The notes beneath the pieces were generated by a model that worked only from the letters and a program-made list of their open reading frames with translations, did not search any database and was not told the DNA's origin. From Bog-473 sp036502025 (lineage in GTDB: Bacteria; Actinomycetota; Acidimicrobiia; Acidimicrobiales; RAAP-2), in NCBI GenBank assembly GCA_036502025.1, contig DASXZJ010000058.1, positions 1-26,138 on the forward strand: a stretch of DNA of 26,138 nucleotides, given 5' to 3'. Shown here in pieces: positions 14,367 through 21,652 of the stretch; positions within the stretch are counted from its first letter, which is position 1; each line of letters opens with the position of its first letter. Both the position numbers and the translations under genes were made by a program.

Positions 14367-14834
14367 TTAGTCCCCGGGTGCGGCATCGGTGACGGGAGGG
14401 GCGAGGGCTTCGTTGATGCCGCTGGCACCGACGCGGTCGAGTGCCCGCTGGAGCGCGGCGGTGTCTTCGAGGGTGTGGATCTCGGTGATCCGTGCCCAGC
14501 GCATGCGCATGTTCTGCATGAAGACGTTCTCGTAGTCGGACCCGTCGACCAGCGTGGCTCGGACGCGGACGCGGGTGGCGATGCGGGTGGCCCACGGACC
14601 CCCGGAGACGATGACCTCTTCCACTTGAAAGGTCGGGCTCTTGATGAGACGGAAGCTGCGCTCCCACCACCGGCGGAGCCCGTCGATGGTGTGGCGTTCA
14701 CCCGCGAGCGCGGAGTCGCCGTAGAAGGTGTAGCTGAATCTGGGGGCCATGCCAGTGATCATTGGTTCCCAGTTGCCGGTGCTGATCTGGGCGAACGTGG
14801 CCTGGACCTTGCCGGCGACGATGCGGTGGTACAT
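14367..14834 (-). CDS. NTF2-like (SnoaL-like domain) protein
   Basis: A 155-residue protein of the NTF2-like fold. It begins MYHRIVAGKVQATFAQISTG, then PMITGMAPRFSYTFYGDSALAGERHTIDGLRRWWERSFRLI, the usual 'D..G...W..R' turn after the first strand, and ends with long strands (FQVEEVIVSGGPWATRIATRVRVRATL and YENVFMQNMRMRWARITEIHTLEDT). This 'H.LED...L..AL' ending is frequent in the SnoaL-like group. The ATG at 14832-14834 has GAAGGAG 6 nt upstream; a TTG 15 bases earlier would lack a site. Its ribosome binding site overlaps the stop of the methyltransferase gene, so translation is likely coupled. It is the last gene of the kinase operon. Confidence 0.83.
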   Translation of the reverse strand: MYHRIVAGKVQATFAQISTGNWEPMITGMAPRFSYTFYGDSALAGERHTIDGLRRWWERSFRLIKSPTFQVEEVIVSGGPWATRIATRVRVRATLVDGSDYENVFMQNMRMRWARITEIHTLEDTAALQRALDRVGASGINEALAPPVTDAAPGD

Positions 14835-14845
14835 GGGTGTCTCCT

Positions 14846-15721
14846 TCAAGCGAGGTGATTTCGTGGACTGCTAACGGGTCCCGGCGTGGTAGCTGTGGCC
14901 TTGAAGAACGCGTAGGAGAAGACGCCGTCTGTCTCGGCCGTCCGCTGCAGGGCGCGGACGCCGGCATCGAATCGGTCGGGGGATAGCAGTCCTGCGGCGA
15001 GCGCCTGGACGCGGACGCCGTCGATCATGGCCGTGAACGTCCGTCGGGTGAATCCTTCGACCAGGTCGGGACGGGACGCGTCGACATACACGTTTCGAGG
15101 TGTCACCTCGACCGAGGCGTAGCCGGCATCAGCAAGCAGTGGGGACAGGCGCCGGCCGATCAGGGCGTCGCCGCCGGCACGCCGCTGCAACTCGACTTGG
15201 CAGGCAATCACCGCACGAGCAGCCTCGCTGTCGGGGTGGAAGAAGGCCGATCCGTGATCGCCCTCGACGACCGTGACGGTACCGCCGGGCCTTAGCAATC
15301 GCCGGACAATCTCCAACGCTTCACGCGGCCGGGACAGGTGTTCCAGGACGAAACAGACGAAGGCGTGATCGAACGATGCCGGCCGGAACGGTAGGGCAAA
15401 GACGTCGGCCTGGTAGAGATCGACGTTCGTCATCCCGGAATCGACGATCCGCCGTCGGGCCACGCTGACGGAATCGGCCGAGACGTCCACGGACACGAAA
15501 CGCGTCTCGGGGCTGCGCCGTGCGAGAGTGAGGGTCTGGGAACCGACGCCGCAGCCGACCTCGAGGACCAGGGTGCCCGGCGGGTACGCGGTGCCAGCGT
15601 GGAGCAGATCGACAAGTGCGCCGGCCTGATTGTCCAGGCGCTCCTGCTCTCGTCGCCGGTAACCATGGATATACCCGCCGGCGGGGGTGGTCTCGCTGGG
15701 GCCGCGGATCACGTGAGCCAT
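14846..15721 (-). CDS. Class I SAM-dependent methyltransferase
   Basis: A 291-residue Rossmann-fold methyltransferase. Motif I is VLEVGCGVGSQTLTL (about 52-66), the acidic residue binding the SAM ribose is in FVSVDVS (about 79), DVFALPF follows as motif II, and HAFVCFVLEHLSRPREALEI with LRPGGTVTVVEGDHG gives motifs III and post-III. The N-terminus (IRGPSETTPAGGYIHGYRRREQERLDNQAGAL) resembles the 'YIHGY...E..RL..QA..L' opening of ubiquinone/methyltransferase-11 type enzymes acting on small molecules. The ATG at 15721 lies inside the 3' end of the response regulator gene (13-bp overlap), so it belongs to the kinase operon. The substrate is unknown. Confidence 0.88.
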   Translation of the reverse strand: MAHVIRGPSETTPAGGYIHGYRRREQERLDNQAGALVDLLHAGTAYPPGTLVLEVGCGVGSQTLTLARRSPETRFVSVDVSADSVSVARRRIVDSGMTNVDLYQADVFALPFRPASFDHAFVCFVLEHLSRPREALEIVRRLLRPGGTVTVVEGDHGSAFFHPDSEAARAVIACQVELQRRAGGDALIGRRLSPLLADAGYASVEVTPRNVYVDASRPDLVEGFTRRTFTAMIDGVRVQALAAGLLSPDRFDAGVRALQRTAETDGVFSYAFFKATATTPGPVSSPRNHLA

Positions 15722-16374
15722 CCTGGACGCACCAGGCCGGCCTCATAGGCGAGGACTACCAGCTGTGTGCGGTCACGGGCGGCCAGTTTGGTCATGATCC
15801 GGCTGACGTGCGTGCGGGCGGTGGCCGGACTGAGGTAGAGCCGCTGGCCGATCTCGTCGTTGGTGAGCCCGCCGGCCACGAGGACGAGCACCTCCCGTTC
15901 GCGCCCGGTGAGCACATCGAGCTCTTTGGCCGGCCGGGAGGGTTTGGCACTGGTCGCGAATTCTTCGATCAGGCGTCGGGTCATGCTGGGCGAGATGAGC
16001 GAGTCGCCCGCCGCGACCACCCGGACGGCCTCGACCAGGTCGGCGGGTCGGGTGTCTTTGACCAGGAATCCGCTGGCGCCGTAGCGGAGGGCGTCGAAGA
16101 GGTACTCGTCGAGGCCGAAGGTGGTGAGGATCACGACGCGTACCGCGGCGAGGCCGGGATCGGAGACAATCTGGCGGGTGGCATCGAGACCGTCGAGACC
16201 GGGCATGCGGATGTCCATCAGCACCACGTCGGGCCGGTGCTGCTTGGCCAGCGCGACCGCCTCGTGACCGTCCGCCGCCTCGCCGACGACCTCGATGTCG
16301 TCCCGGGCGTCGAGGAGCGACCGGAACCCGCCACGTACGAGCGCTTGGTCGTCGGCCAGCACGACCCGGATCAC
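15709..16374 (-). CDS. NarL/LuxR-type response regulator
   Basis: A 221-residue response regulator. The receiver domain (1-120) has the acid pair D8/D9, the phospho-acceptor D54 in VVLMDIRMPG, the Thr at 84-85 in VILTTF and Lys106 in GFLVKDT. A LuxR-type helix-turn-helix follows (about 155-215): LTGREREVLVLVAGGLTNDEIGQRLYLSPATARTHVSRI. The GTG start overlaps the kinase stop (GTGA). With the kinase it forms a complete two-component pair of the type often found divergent from ABC exporters in actinobacteria. Its likely targets are the TACGTC-N5-GCGYAG boxes, which include an imperfect TACG-N8-CGTA dyad suited to a dimeric LuxR domain; this link is inferred. Confidence 0.93.
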   Translation of the reverse strand: MIRVVLADDQALVRGGFRSLLDARDDIEVVGEAADGHEAVALAKQHRPDVVLMDIRMPGLDGLDATRQIVSDPGLAAVRVVILTTFGLDEYLFDALRYGASGFLVKDTRPADLVEAVRVVAAGDSLISPSMTRRLIEEFATSAKPSRPAKELDVLTGREREVLVLVAGGLTNDEIGQRLYLSPATARTHVSRIMTKLAARDRTQLVVLAYEAGLVRPGWLT

Positions 16375-17567
16375 GACGGGCCTTCGAGCGGGAGGTGGGC
16401 GCTCACCACGAAGCCACCATCAGGGCAAGGGCATGCCTCCAGTCGTCCGCCGAGCGCGGCGGCCCGTTCGCGCATCCCGGCGATCCCGTTACCGGTGCCC
16501 GGCCGCGACGCCGAGCCGTCGGCCGCCGGGGAGCGGCCGTCGTCGCTGATTTCGATGTCGAGGCCGTCGGGACTGTAAGCGAGGCGTACCTTCGCGGTGG
16601 ACAGTGCGGCGTGGCGAGCGACGTTGGTGAGCGACTCCTGGATGATGCGGTAGGCGGCCAGGTCGACCGCGGCGGGCAGGGGCTGGCGGTCGCCGACGGC
16701 GTGGACGGTGACCGAGATCCCCGCAGCGTGGGTTAGCTCCATCAGCTCGTCGAGGCGGGCGAGACCGGGGGTCGGTGACCGTGGCGGGTCCTCGCCGTCA
16801 CGCCGCAGTGCTGCGAGCATGACCCGCAGCTCGTCGAGCACGTCCCTTGATGCGCCCTCGATGGCGGTGAGGGCGCCCCGGGCCTGTTCCGGTCGGCTTT
16901 CCATGAGGTCCAACGCGACGGCCGCTTGCACGTTGATGAGCGAGATGTGGTGGCCGATCACGTCGTGGAGGTCCCTGGCCATCTGTAGGCGTTCCTCACT
17001 CGCCCGGTGCCGGGCGTCGAGGGCCCGGGCGGCCCGGGTTTCCACCGTGCGCGCCCGACGCAGTCGGACGACCTCGGCGGCGATGACCAGCACGGCCAGC
17101 CATCCAGCCAACGCCAGGGCAAAGGTGAGCGACACCCCCGGGTTGCCAAAGACCAGAGGAGCGAGCCACGCCGAGCACAGGTAGCCGGCAGCGATCACCA
17201 CCCAGGCCGACCGTCGGTGGCCGCCTATGGCGGCGAGGAAGAACGCCACGATCAGGCTGAGGTTGGCCGACCAGGCTCCCGAAGGCGTGAGCGTCGCTGC
17301 GAATGCCACCCACAGCACGGCGACCGGCCAGCGCCGCCGGAACACCAGCGCCGCCGGGCCGACGACGAGCAGAACCCAGTCGACAGCCCCGAGATGCTTC
17401 GTCGGGCTGTGGTGGCCGGCCACGGTCGCCGCCGCACCGGCCAGCTGGATAGCCAGTAGGAACGCCGGCAATGCCAGGTCACGGCGCCAGCCGAGCCCAT
17501 CGCGCGAACGCACGAACGGGTCGCCACGTCGACCGGAACGGGGAGCTGGCTGGTCCACGACGTCCAT
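16371..17567 (-). CDS. Two-component sensor histidine kinase (NarL-partner, HisKA_3 type)
   Basis: A 398-residue membrane kinase. Five to six hydrophobic segments fill residues 30-166 with only short loops, so there is no large external sensor domain and the signal is likely membrane-borne or transporter-linked. The dimerisation/phosphoacceptor region is QMARDLHDVIGHHISLINVQ with His201. The ATPase part has the N-box in AYRIIQESLTNVARHA, and the G-box in SDDGRSPA and GTGNGIAGMRERAAALGG. This is the DesK/LiaS-like architecture. ATG at 17565-17567; the stop overlaps the response regulator start. It is divergent from the ABC operon, with a TACGTC-N5-GCGYAG box 50 nt upstream, indicating autoregulation. 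Confidence 0.93.
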   Translation of the reverse strand: MDVVDQPAPRSGRRGDPFVRSRDGLGWRRDLALPAFLLAIQLAGAAATVAGHHSPTKHLGAVDWVLLVVGPAALVFRRRWPVAVLWVAFAATLTPSGAWSANLSLIVAFFLAAIGGHRRSAWVVIAAGYLCSAWLAPLVFGNPGVSLTFALALAGWLAVLVIAAEVVRLRRARTVETRAARALDARHRASEERLQMARDLHDVIGHHISLINVQAAVALDLMESRPEQARGALTAIEGASRDVLDELRVMLAALRRDGEDPPRSPTPGLARLDELMELTHAAGISVTVHAVGDRQPLPAAVDLAAYRIIQESLTNVARHAALSTAKVRLAYSPDGLDIEISDDGRSPAADGSASRPGTGNGIAGMRERAAALGGRLEACPCPDGGFVVSAHLPLEGPS

Positions 17568-17616
17568 CCTGGCTCATCGGTTTCCCAGTTGCATCCGCTC
17601 AGGGGCGGCTCCTGGC

Positions 17617-17665
17617 CTGCGCTTTTCGACGTAACGGCATGGTCGGATTACGTCCCCGGGCGTAG
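17617..17665. promoter_or_regulatory. Divergent TACGTC-N5-GCGYAG boxes between kinase and ABC operons
   Basis: TACGTCGAAAAGCGCAG on the minus strand (17633-17617) points at the kinase; TACGTCCCCGGGCGTAG on the plus strand (17649-17665) points at the ABC ATPase. The two facing 5' ends also form a perfect 7-bp inverted repeat (GACGTAA/TTACGTC, 17628-17654). Both boxes, and the nearer hydrolase box, share a further match downstream (GGYC, then AGCCGC). Confidence 0.6.
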
Positions 17666-17766
17666 GTCAGAAGCCGCTCACCGCCTGACGACGCCGCCGC
17701 CGCGGTCCGTCACCATCGTTGTATGGACCACCACACACGAACCGACATCATTCGGGGGCTTCGGTC

Positions 17767-18675
17767 ATGGCCGTGATCGAGGTCGACAATCTCACCAAGC
17801 GCTTCGCCGGGCTGACCGCAGTCGACCATGTCAGCTTCGCCGTCGAACGTGGCCGCGTCGTCGGGTTCCTCGGCCCCAACGGCGCTGGCAAGACCACCAC
17901 GCTGCGCATGCTTCTCGGTCTCGTGTCCCCGAGCGATGGCACGGCGATGATCAATGGGCGCCGCTACGTCGACCTGGTTGATCCGCTGCATGTCGTGGGC
18001 GCAGCCTTGGAGTCGTCCCTCGCCTATCCGGGGCGCAGTGCCCGCAGCCACCTCCGCATCGCTGCCCTCGTCGGAGGCGCCGCACCTGGACGGGTCGACG
18101 AGGTGCTCGACGTCGTTGACCTGACCGGAACCGCTGATCGCCGGGTCGGGCAGTTCTCGCTCGGGATGCGCCAGCGGCTCGCCCTCGCTACCGCGTTGCT
18201 GTGCGACCCGGAGATTCTCATCCTCGACGAGCCCGCCAACGGTCTCGACCCCGAGGGCGTCCACTGGCTCCGGACCCTGCTGCGGCGGCTGGCCGGGGAG
18301 GGCCGGACCGTGCTCGTCTCCAGCCACATCCTCGCCGAGGTGGCCCAGACCGTCGACAGCGTGGTGATCTTGGACCACGGCCGGCTCGTCACCGAGTCGA
18401 CCCTCGCCGACCTCACCGCTGGAGGCACCCACGTCGTGCGGGTTCGCACTCCCCGAGCAGTCGATCTCGCCAACCTGCTTGCCGCCCAAGGCGCTACCGC
18501 CAATGTTGTCGCTGCCGACCGAGTAGAAGTCACCGGCGCCACCAGCGAGCAGATCGGCACCCTCGCCGCCGAGCACGCCATCCCCATCTTCGAGACCACC
18601 ACCGAAGCGGCCGACCTCGAAGACATCTTCCTCCGGCTCACCGCCAACGCCACACGAACTGAGGTGACCCCATGA
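17767..18675 (+). CDS. ABC transporter ATP-binding protein (exporter module 3)
   Basis: A 302-residue ATPase. Walker A GPNGAGKT is at about 36-43, the signature is FSLGMRQRLALA, Walker B is ILILDEPANGLD and the H-loop is VSSHILAEVAQ. The segment SLGMRQRL in place of SGGQ is usual for ATPases of bacitracin/lantibiotic-type ABC-2 exporters (BcrA-like). The C-terminal 80 residues (THVVRVRTPRAVDLANLL to EDIFLRLT) are the usual extension. The ATG at 17767 is preceded by a GGGGG stretch; the frame extends to 17719 without a domain. The stop overlaps the permease start (ATGA). Control by the divergent kinase/regulator pair is supported by an upstream box. Confidence 0.9.
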   Translation: MAVIEVDNLTKRFAGLTAVDHVSFAVERGRVVGFLGPNGAGKTTTLRMLLGLVSPSDGTAMINGRRYVDLVDPLHVVGAALESSLAYPGRSARSHLRIAALVGGAAPGRVDEVLDVVDLTGTADRRVGQFSLGMRQRLALATALLCDPEILILDEPANGLDPEGVHWLRTLLRRLAGEGRTVLVSSHILAEVAQTVDSVVILDHGRLVTESTLADLTAGGTHVVRVRTPRAVDLANLLAAQGATANVVAADRVEVTGATSEQIGTLAAEHAIPIFETTTEAADLEDIFLRLTANATRTEVTP

Positions 18676-19460
18676 TTCGGCTCATCCGTACCGAACTGCT
18701 CAAGCTCGCCACCATGCGGCTCACCTACGGGCTGCTGGCCGTAGCGGCCGCCCTCACCGACCTGTTCTCGTTCTTGGAGAACAACCGGGCCGGGAGCAGC
18801 GGCACCGGCGTGGCGCCCATCTCCACGGCCGACGGGCTGCGCACCGTCACGACCGTCACCGGGTTCGCCATGCTCATCGCCGCCGTGCTCGGGTCAATCG
18901 TCGCCAACGGCGAGTTCCGCCACTCGACCGCTACTTTCACCTACCTGGCCACCCCGAGACGGGCACGGGTGCTTGCCGCCAAAGCGATGGCCGCGGTCGG
19001 CGTCGGCGCACTGTTCGGGCTCGTCGCCGGGATCATCGCCACCGGCGTCGGGCTCATCTTCGTCGCCGCCCACGGTGACCACGTCGCCCTCTCCTCCGGC
19101 ACCCTCATCGGCCACGTCGCCGGGGCCGTCGTCGGCGCCGCCCTGCTCGCTGCGCTCGGTGTCGCCGTCGGCTCCCTGGTCCGCTCGCAGCTCGCCACCG
19201 TGATCGGCATCTTTGTGTGGGCCATCATCATCGAGTCAGTCATCGGCGGTCTCTACACCTCCGTCCGCCCTTACCTGCCCTACACCGCGGCGACCACGAT
19301 GGCCGGATCCAAGCTCGGCAACGCAGCGTTCGGGCCCGCCCACGGCCTCAACGGCGGCGGCCCCCTGTCCTTTGTCGGCGTCGCGGCGCTCCTCGCCGCC
19401 TTCGCCGCCGCGGCGGCGCTCATAGCGTCCCGCACCACGCTCCGGCGGGACATCACCTGA
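18672..19460 (+). CDS. ABC-2 family transporter permease (exporter module 3)
   Basis: A 262-residue membrane protein beginning MIRLIRTELLKLATMRLTYG, the 'E..KL...R.....L' opening of ABC-2 permeases of the BcrB/NatB type. Six hydrophobic segments follow; between the second and third is EFRHSTATFTYLATPRRARVLAAKA, the conserved E(FY)RH.T...T....P.R...L..K coupling turn of this family. It completes the exporter with the overlapping ATPase. The substrate is probably a hydrophobic or antimicrobial compound by family precedent only. The stop is followed after 78 bp by a small membrane protein gene. Confidence 0.9.
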   Translation: MIRLIRTELLKLATMRLTYGLLAVAAALTDLFSFLENNRAGSSGTGVAPISTADGLRTVTTVTGFAMLIAAVLGSIVANGEFRHSTATFTYLATPRRARVLAAKAMAAVGVGALFGLVAGIIATGVGLIFVAAHGDHVALSSGTLIGHVAGAVVGAALLAALGVAVGSLVRSQLATVIGIFVWAIIIESVIGGLYTSVRPYLPYTAATTMAGSKLGNAAFGPAHGLNGGGPLSFVGVAALLAAFAAAAALIASRTTLRRDIT

Positions 19461-19538
19461 GAAGGACTCCTACCGCAGCTCAGGCCCATCAGCAAATGCG
19501 GCCGGACTCTAGAACCGATCCTCAAGGAGAGAACCCCG

Positions 19539-19718
19539 ATGCACCACCAGATGCTCATCGCTGCCACCCTGCTCGCCGCGACCACCAACACCAGCAAGCA
19601 CTTCCACATCGGACCGTGGATCATCGTGCCAATCCTCATCGTCGTCGCGATCATCGGCACCCTGATCTACGTCATCAGGGACCGGCGCAAGCGGCGCTCC
19701 GGCCCGCGAACCCGGTGA
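19539..19718 (+). CDS. Small membrane protein (59 residues) between permease and HxlR genes
   Basis: ATG at 19539 with AAGGAG about 9 nt upstream opens a frame of 59 residues. A polar N-terminus (MHHQMLIAATLLAATTNTSK) leads to a strong membrane helix, IGPWIIVPILIVVAIIGTLI, and a highly basic tail, RDRRKRRSGPRTR. The positive-inside rule puts the tail in the cytoplasm; the first 15 residues could be a second short helix. Its TGA overlaps the GTG of the HxlR gene as GTGA, which argues strongly that it is translated. I know no named family; small single-helix proteins with exporters can be modulators of the transporter or of the sensor kinase, but that is conjecture. Confidence 0.7.
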   Translation: MHHQMLIAATLLAATTNTSKHFHIGPWIIVPILIVVAIIGTLIYVIRDRRKRRSGPRTR

Positions 19719-20071
19719 CGGGCCCAACGCGCCCGGCCGGTGCATTGGTACGGCTGCTCGGCGGCCGGTGGACCCTGCCGGTACTCGGCCAACTCGCCGA
19801 AGCGGACTGCCGGTACCAGGAGCTACTCGACGCCCTCGAAGGGGTCTCTCACAAGGTCCTCACCGAGACCCTCCGGCGAGCTGAACGAGACGGGCTCATC
19901 ACCCGACACCTCGATGCCGACCGCGTCGAGAGCGCCATGATCTACCGACTCACTCCGCTTGGTAGGACCCTCGAAGACCCGCTGGCTTACCTGGATCACT
20001 GGGTCGACAAGAACTGGTTCGCCGTCGAACTTGCCCACGAAGGCTGGGACAAGCGCGCCGGCAACCGCTAG
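19715..20071 (+). CDS. HxlR-family transcriptional regulator (paralogue of the one at 4749-5108)
   Basis: A 118-residue winged-helix regulator: LVRLLGGRWTLPVLGQL, RYQELLDALEGVSHKVLTET, LRRAERDGLITRHLDADRVE, IYRLTPLGRTL, and the dimer helix YLDHWVDKNWFAVE. The start is the GTG that overlaps the small membrane protein stop; the frame is open far upstream, but that only shadows the permease. Its single cysteine (ADCRYQ) is not at the N-terminal sensor position of redox-responsive HxlR proteins. It is about 60% identical by eye to the first HxlR, most strongly in the recognition helix, so both may bind similar DNA. Here it lies inside the exporter operon and just before a hydrolase gene. Confidence 0.88.
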   Translation: MTGPTRPAGALVRLLGGRWTLPVLGQLAEADCRYQELLDALEGVSHKVLTETLRRAERDGLITRHLDADRVESAMIYRLTPLGRTLEDPLAYLDHWVDKNWFAVELAHEGWDKRAGNR

Positions 20072-20104
20072 AGGCGACGACGAATCCGCCAGAAAGGCAC
20101 ACCG

Positions 20105-20806
20105 ATGGACCAACTACAAGACGCCGTGCGGCGGGTGGACTTCGGCTACTTCATACGGCCCGTGTCCGAGACCGGGACCGGAGCGGCGCGCGTCGAACCC
20201 GTCCTCGGCTACCTGGTCGCCTGCGGGGACCGTTTCGGGCTCTTCGACACCGGCATCGGTGCCGGCCACGATGACCTCGACGCCCACTATCACCCCTGTC
20301 GTCGGCCCCTGGGCGAGGCTCTCGCTGTGCACGGCGTCGGGATCGGCGATGTCGCGTGGGTAGCGAACTCCCATCTGCACTTCGACCACTGCGGCGGCAA
20401 CCCGCTCCTCGCTGACCGGCCGATCTTCGTGCAAACCACGGAGTTGGCGACCGCCCGAGGGAGGGACGACTACACACTCCCCGAGCTCGTGACGACGGGA
20501 ACCCGCTATGAGACCGTGACCGGCCAGGCCGAAATCGCCCCCAACGTCTACCTAGTACCTACGCCAGGGCACGTCGAAGGCCACCAGTCGCTCGTCGTCC
20601 GACTCGCCGACGGGACCGTCATCTGCGCTGGCCAATCCCACGACACCGCCTCGCTCTTCAGCTCCGACGTGCTCTCCCGAGGAGCCATCGGCGACGGCAC
20701 CGCAGAGCCAGTGCCACCGCCCCCGGCATGGCTGGAGGCCCTACTCAGCTGGGATCCAGCCCGCGTGGTGTTCGCCCACGACCTCGCCGTTTGGGTACCG
20801 GCCTAG
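20105..20806 (+). CDS. Metallo-beta-lactamase-fold hydrolase, AHL-lactonase-like group
   Basis: A 233-residue MBL-fold protein. The metal motif HxHxDH is SHLHFDHCGGN (H90, H92, D94, H95), the next ligand His is in VPTPGHVEGHQS (H156), and the last His is in FAHDLAVW (H225). The Asp that bridges both metals in AHL lactonases (as in TIDASYT) is not obvious here: the equivalent strand reads VICAGQSHDT, with Q177 or D180 as candidates. GHQS and the terminal HD.AVW match the lactonase-like subgroup, so lactone hydrolysis is a reasonable guess, not proof. ATG at 20105 with AAAGG 8 nt upstream, 33 bp after the HxlR gene; it appears to be the last gene of the exporter operon. Confidence 0.87.
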   Translation: MDQLQDAVRRVDFGYFIRPVSETGTGAARVEPVLGYLVACGDRFGLFDTGIGAGHDDLDAHYHPCRRPLGEALAVHGVGIGDVAWVANSHLHFDHCGGNPLLADRPIFVQTTELATARGRDDYTLPELVTTGTRYETVTGQAEIAPNVYLVPTPGHVEGHQSLVVRLADGTVICAGQSHDTASLFSSDVLSRGAIGDGTAEPVPPPPAWLEALLSWDPARVVFAHDLAVWVPA

Positions 20807-20895
20807 CCGCAGCTGGGTTGGCGCAGCCGACAAGCGATCCGCACAACCCCACGCCGTCGTCCTTCGTAGTCACGAGCGGCTTCCCGATCCCAAAC

Positions 20896-21279
20896 TCAGT
20901 CGGGAATGGCCGGGAGGAGCGGGTCAACCAGCAGCACGACAGCCTGCTCAGGTACCAGAGTTATGTCGTAGAGCTCGAACGCCATTCCGCATTCGGCTGC
21001 AGCACTCCGTGCCGCATCGACTGCCGAACTGGCCGCGCCACCGACCTCGTCAGCTCGAACCCAAAAGAGGAGGCCCAACACTGGGCGGGCAGCTACGCCG
21101 AGGCCATGGTCGATGCCAAGCTCACCGGGACCCTCGGGCTCGTTGTCACCTGTCAGCCTCGATCCGAGGCGTTCGGCCATCGCACCGAACGAATCTGCGT
21201 CGGCTTCGTCAACCAAGAGGTCAACCCGTACGCGCCACAACTCTTCTCCGGCACCTACCCACCTCACGGTCCGCAGCAT
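20896..21279 (-). CDS. Hypothetical protein
   Basis: A 127-residue frame on the minus strand, convergent with the MBL gene. It starts MLRTVRWVGAGEELWRVRVD and contains DEADADSFGAMAERLGSRL, GLLFWVRADEVGGAASSAVD, AARSAAAECGMAFELYDITL and ends VPEQAVVLLVDPLLPAIPD. The alternation of short strands and an Ala-rich helix suggests a small alpha/beta protein of the kind often annotated as hypothetical in actinobacteria. No ribosome binding site is seen before the ATG at 21279, and an in-frame GTG at 21309 is an alternative; the longer frame to 21477 adds a basic, unlikely N-terminus. No function can be given. Confidence 0.55.
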   Translation of the reverse strand: MLRTVRWVGAGEELWRVRVDLLVDEADADSFGAMAERLGSRLTGDNEPEGPGELGIDHGLGVAARPVLGLLFWVRADEVGGAASSAVDAARSAAAECGMAFELYDITLVPEQAVVLLVDPLLPAIPD

Positions 21280-21652
21280 AGGAGGGCGGCTTGGAATTCG
21301 AGCGATCACCCGCTCAGCCGCGAGAGCCGAGCGGTACCCTAGACAGTTCACTTCGGCATCCGGTCGTCCACAGCAGGGCACGACGTTGCCACGGGAGTCC
21401 TTCCAAGCTGGGTCGCGGAACCGCGTTGGCTCGCAGCGAGAGAATCGCCTTGCAATGCGCGGACCAAATGAATCCATACGTAAACGGTTCTAGAAGCGTC
21501 CACTACGCCTACGTCCATCAGCGTAGAGCGCTGCTGCGGGATACGTCCGTGAGCGTAGCCCGAAATCAACAGACGTCGTATGTGCATATGCCGGTCGGTC
21601 GTTACCCTGGTTCAGGTGCGAGGCTCACTCACCACAAGCAAGCAGTATCAAG
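21280..21652. other. Divergent intergenic region before the second Ddn-like gene
   Basis: About 370 bp with no supported gene. Its right half carries two TACGTC-N5-GCGTAG boxes and a degenerate third site near 21477 (TACGTA, then TAG). The composition is clearly less GC-rich than in the operons to the left. Confidence 0.55.
21510..21558 (+). promoter_or_regulatory. Tandem TACGTC-N5-GCGTAG boxes upstream of the second Ddn-like gene
   Basis: TACGTCCATCAGCGTAG (21510-21526) and TACGTCCGTGAGCGTAG (21542-21558) repeat with a 32-bp period, the same period as in the hydrolase promoter, and end 95 nt before the ATG at 21653. A -10-like TATGTG lies about 20 nt after the second box. The first box also reads as a hairpin-like dyad (CTACG/CGTAG). 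Confidence 0.6.

Noticed and set aside
12715..14370. Long plus-strand open frame of 551 codons
   Set aside because: It is antisense to the alpha/beta hydrolase and crosses both pseudogenes; its product is basic and repetitive with no domain, as expected for a GC-rich shadow frame.
19217..19714. Upstream extension of the second HxlR frame
   Set aside because: It overlaps the permease and the small membrane protein; the HxlR domain begins after the GTG at 19715.
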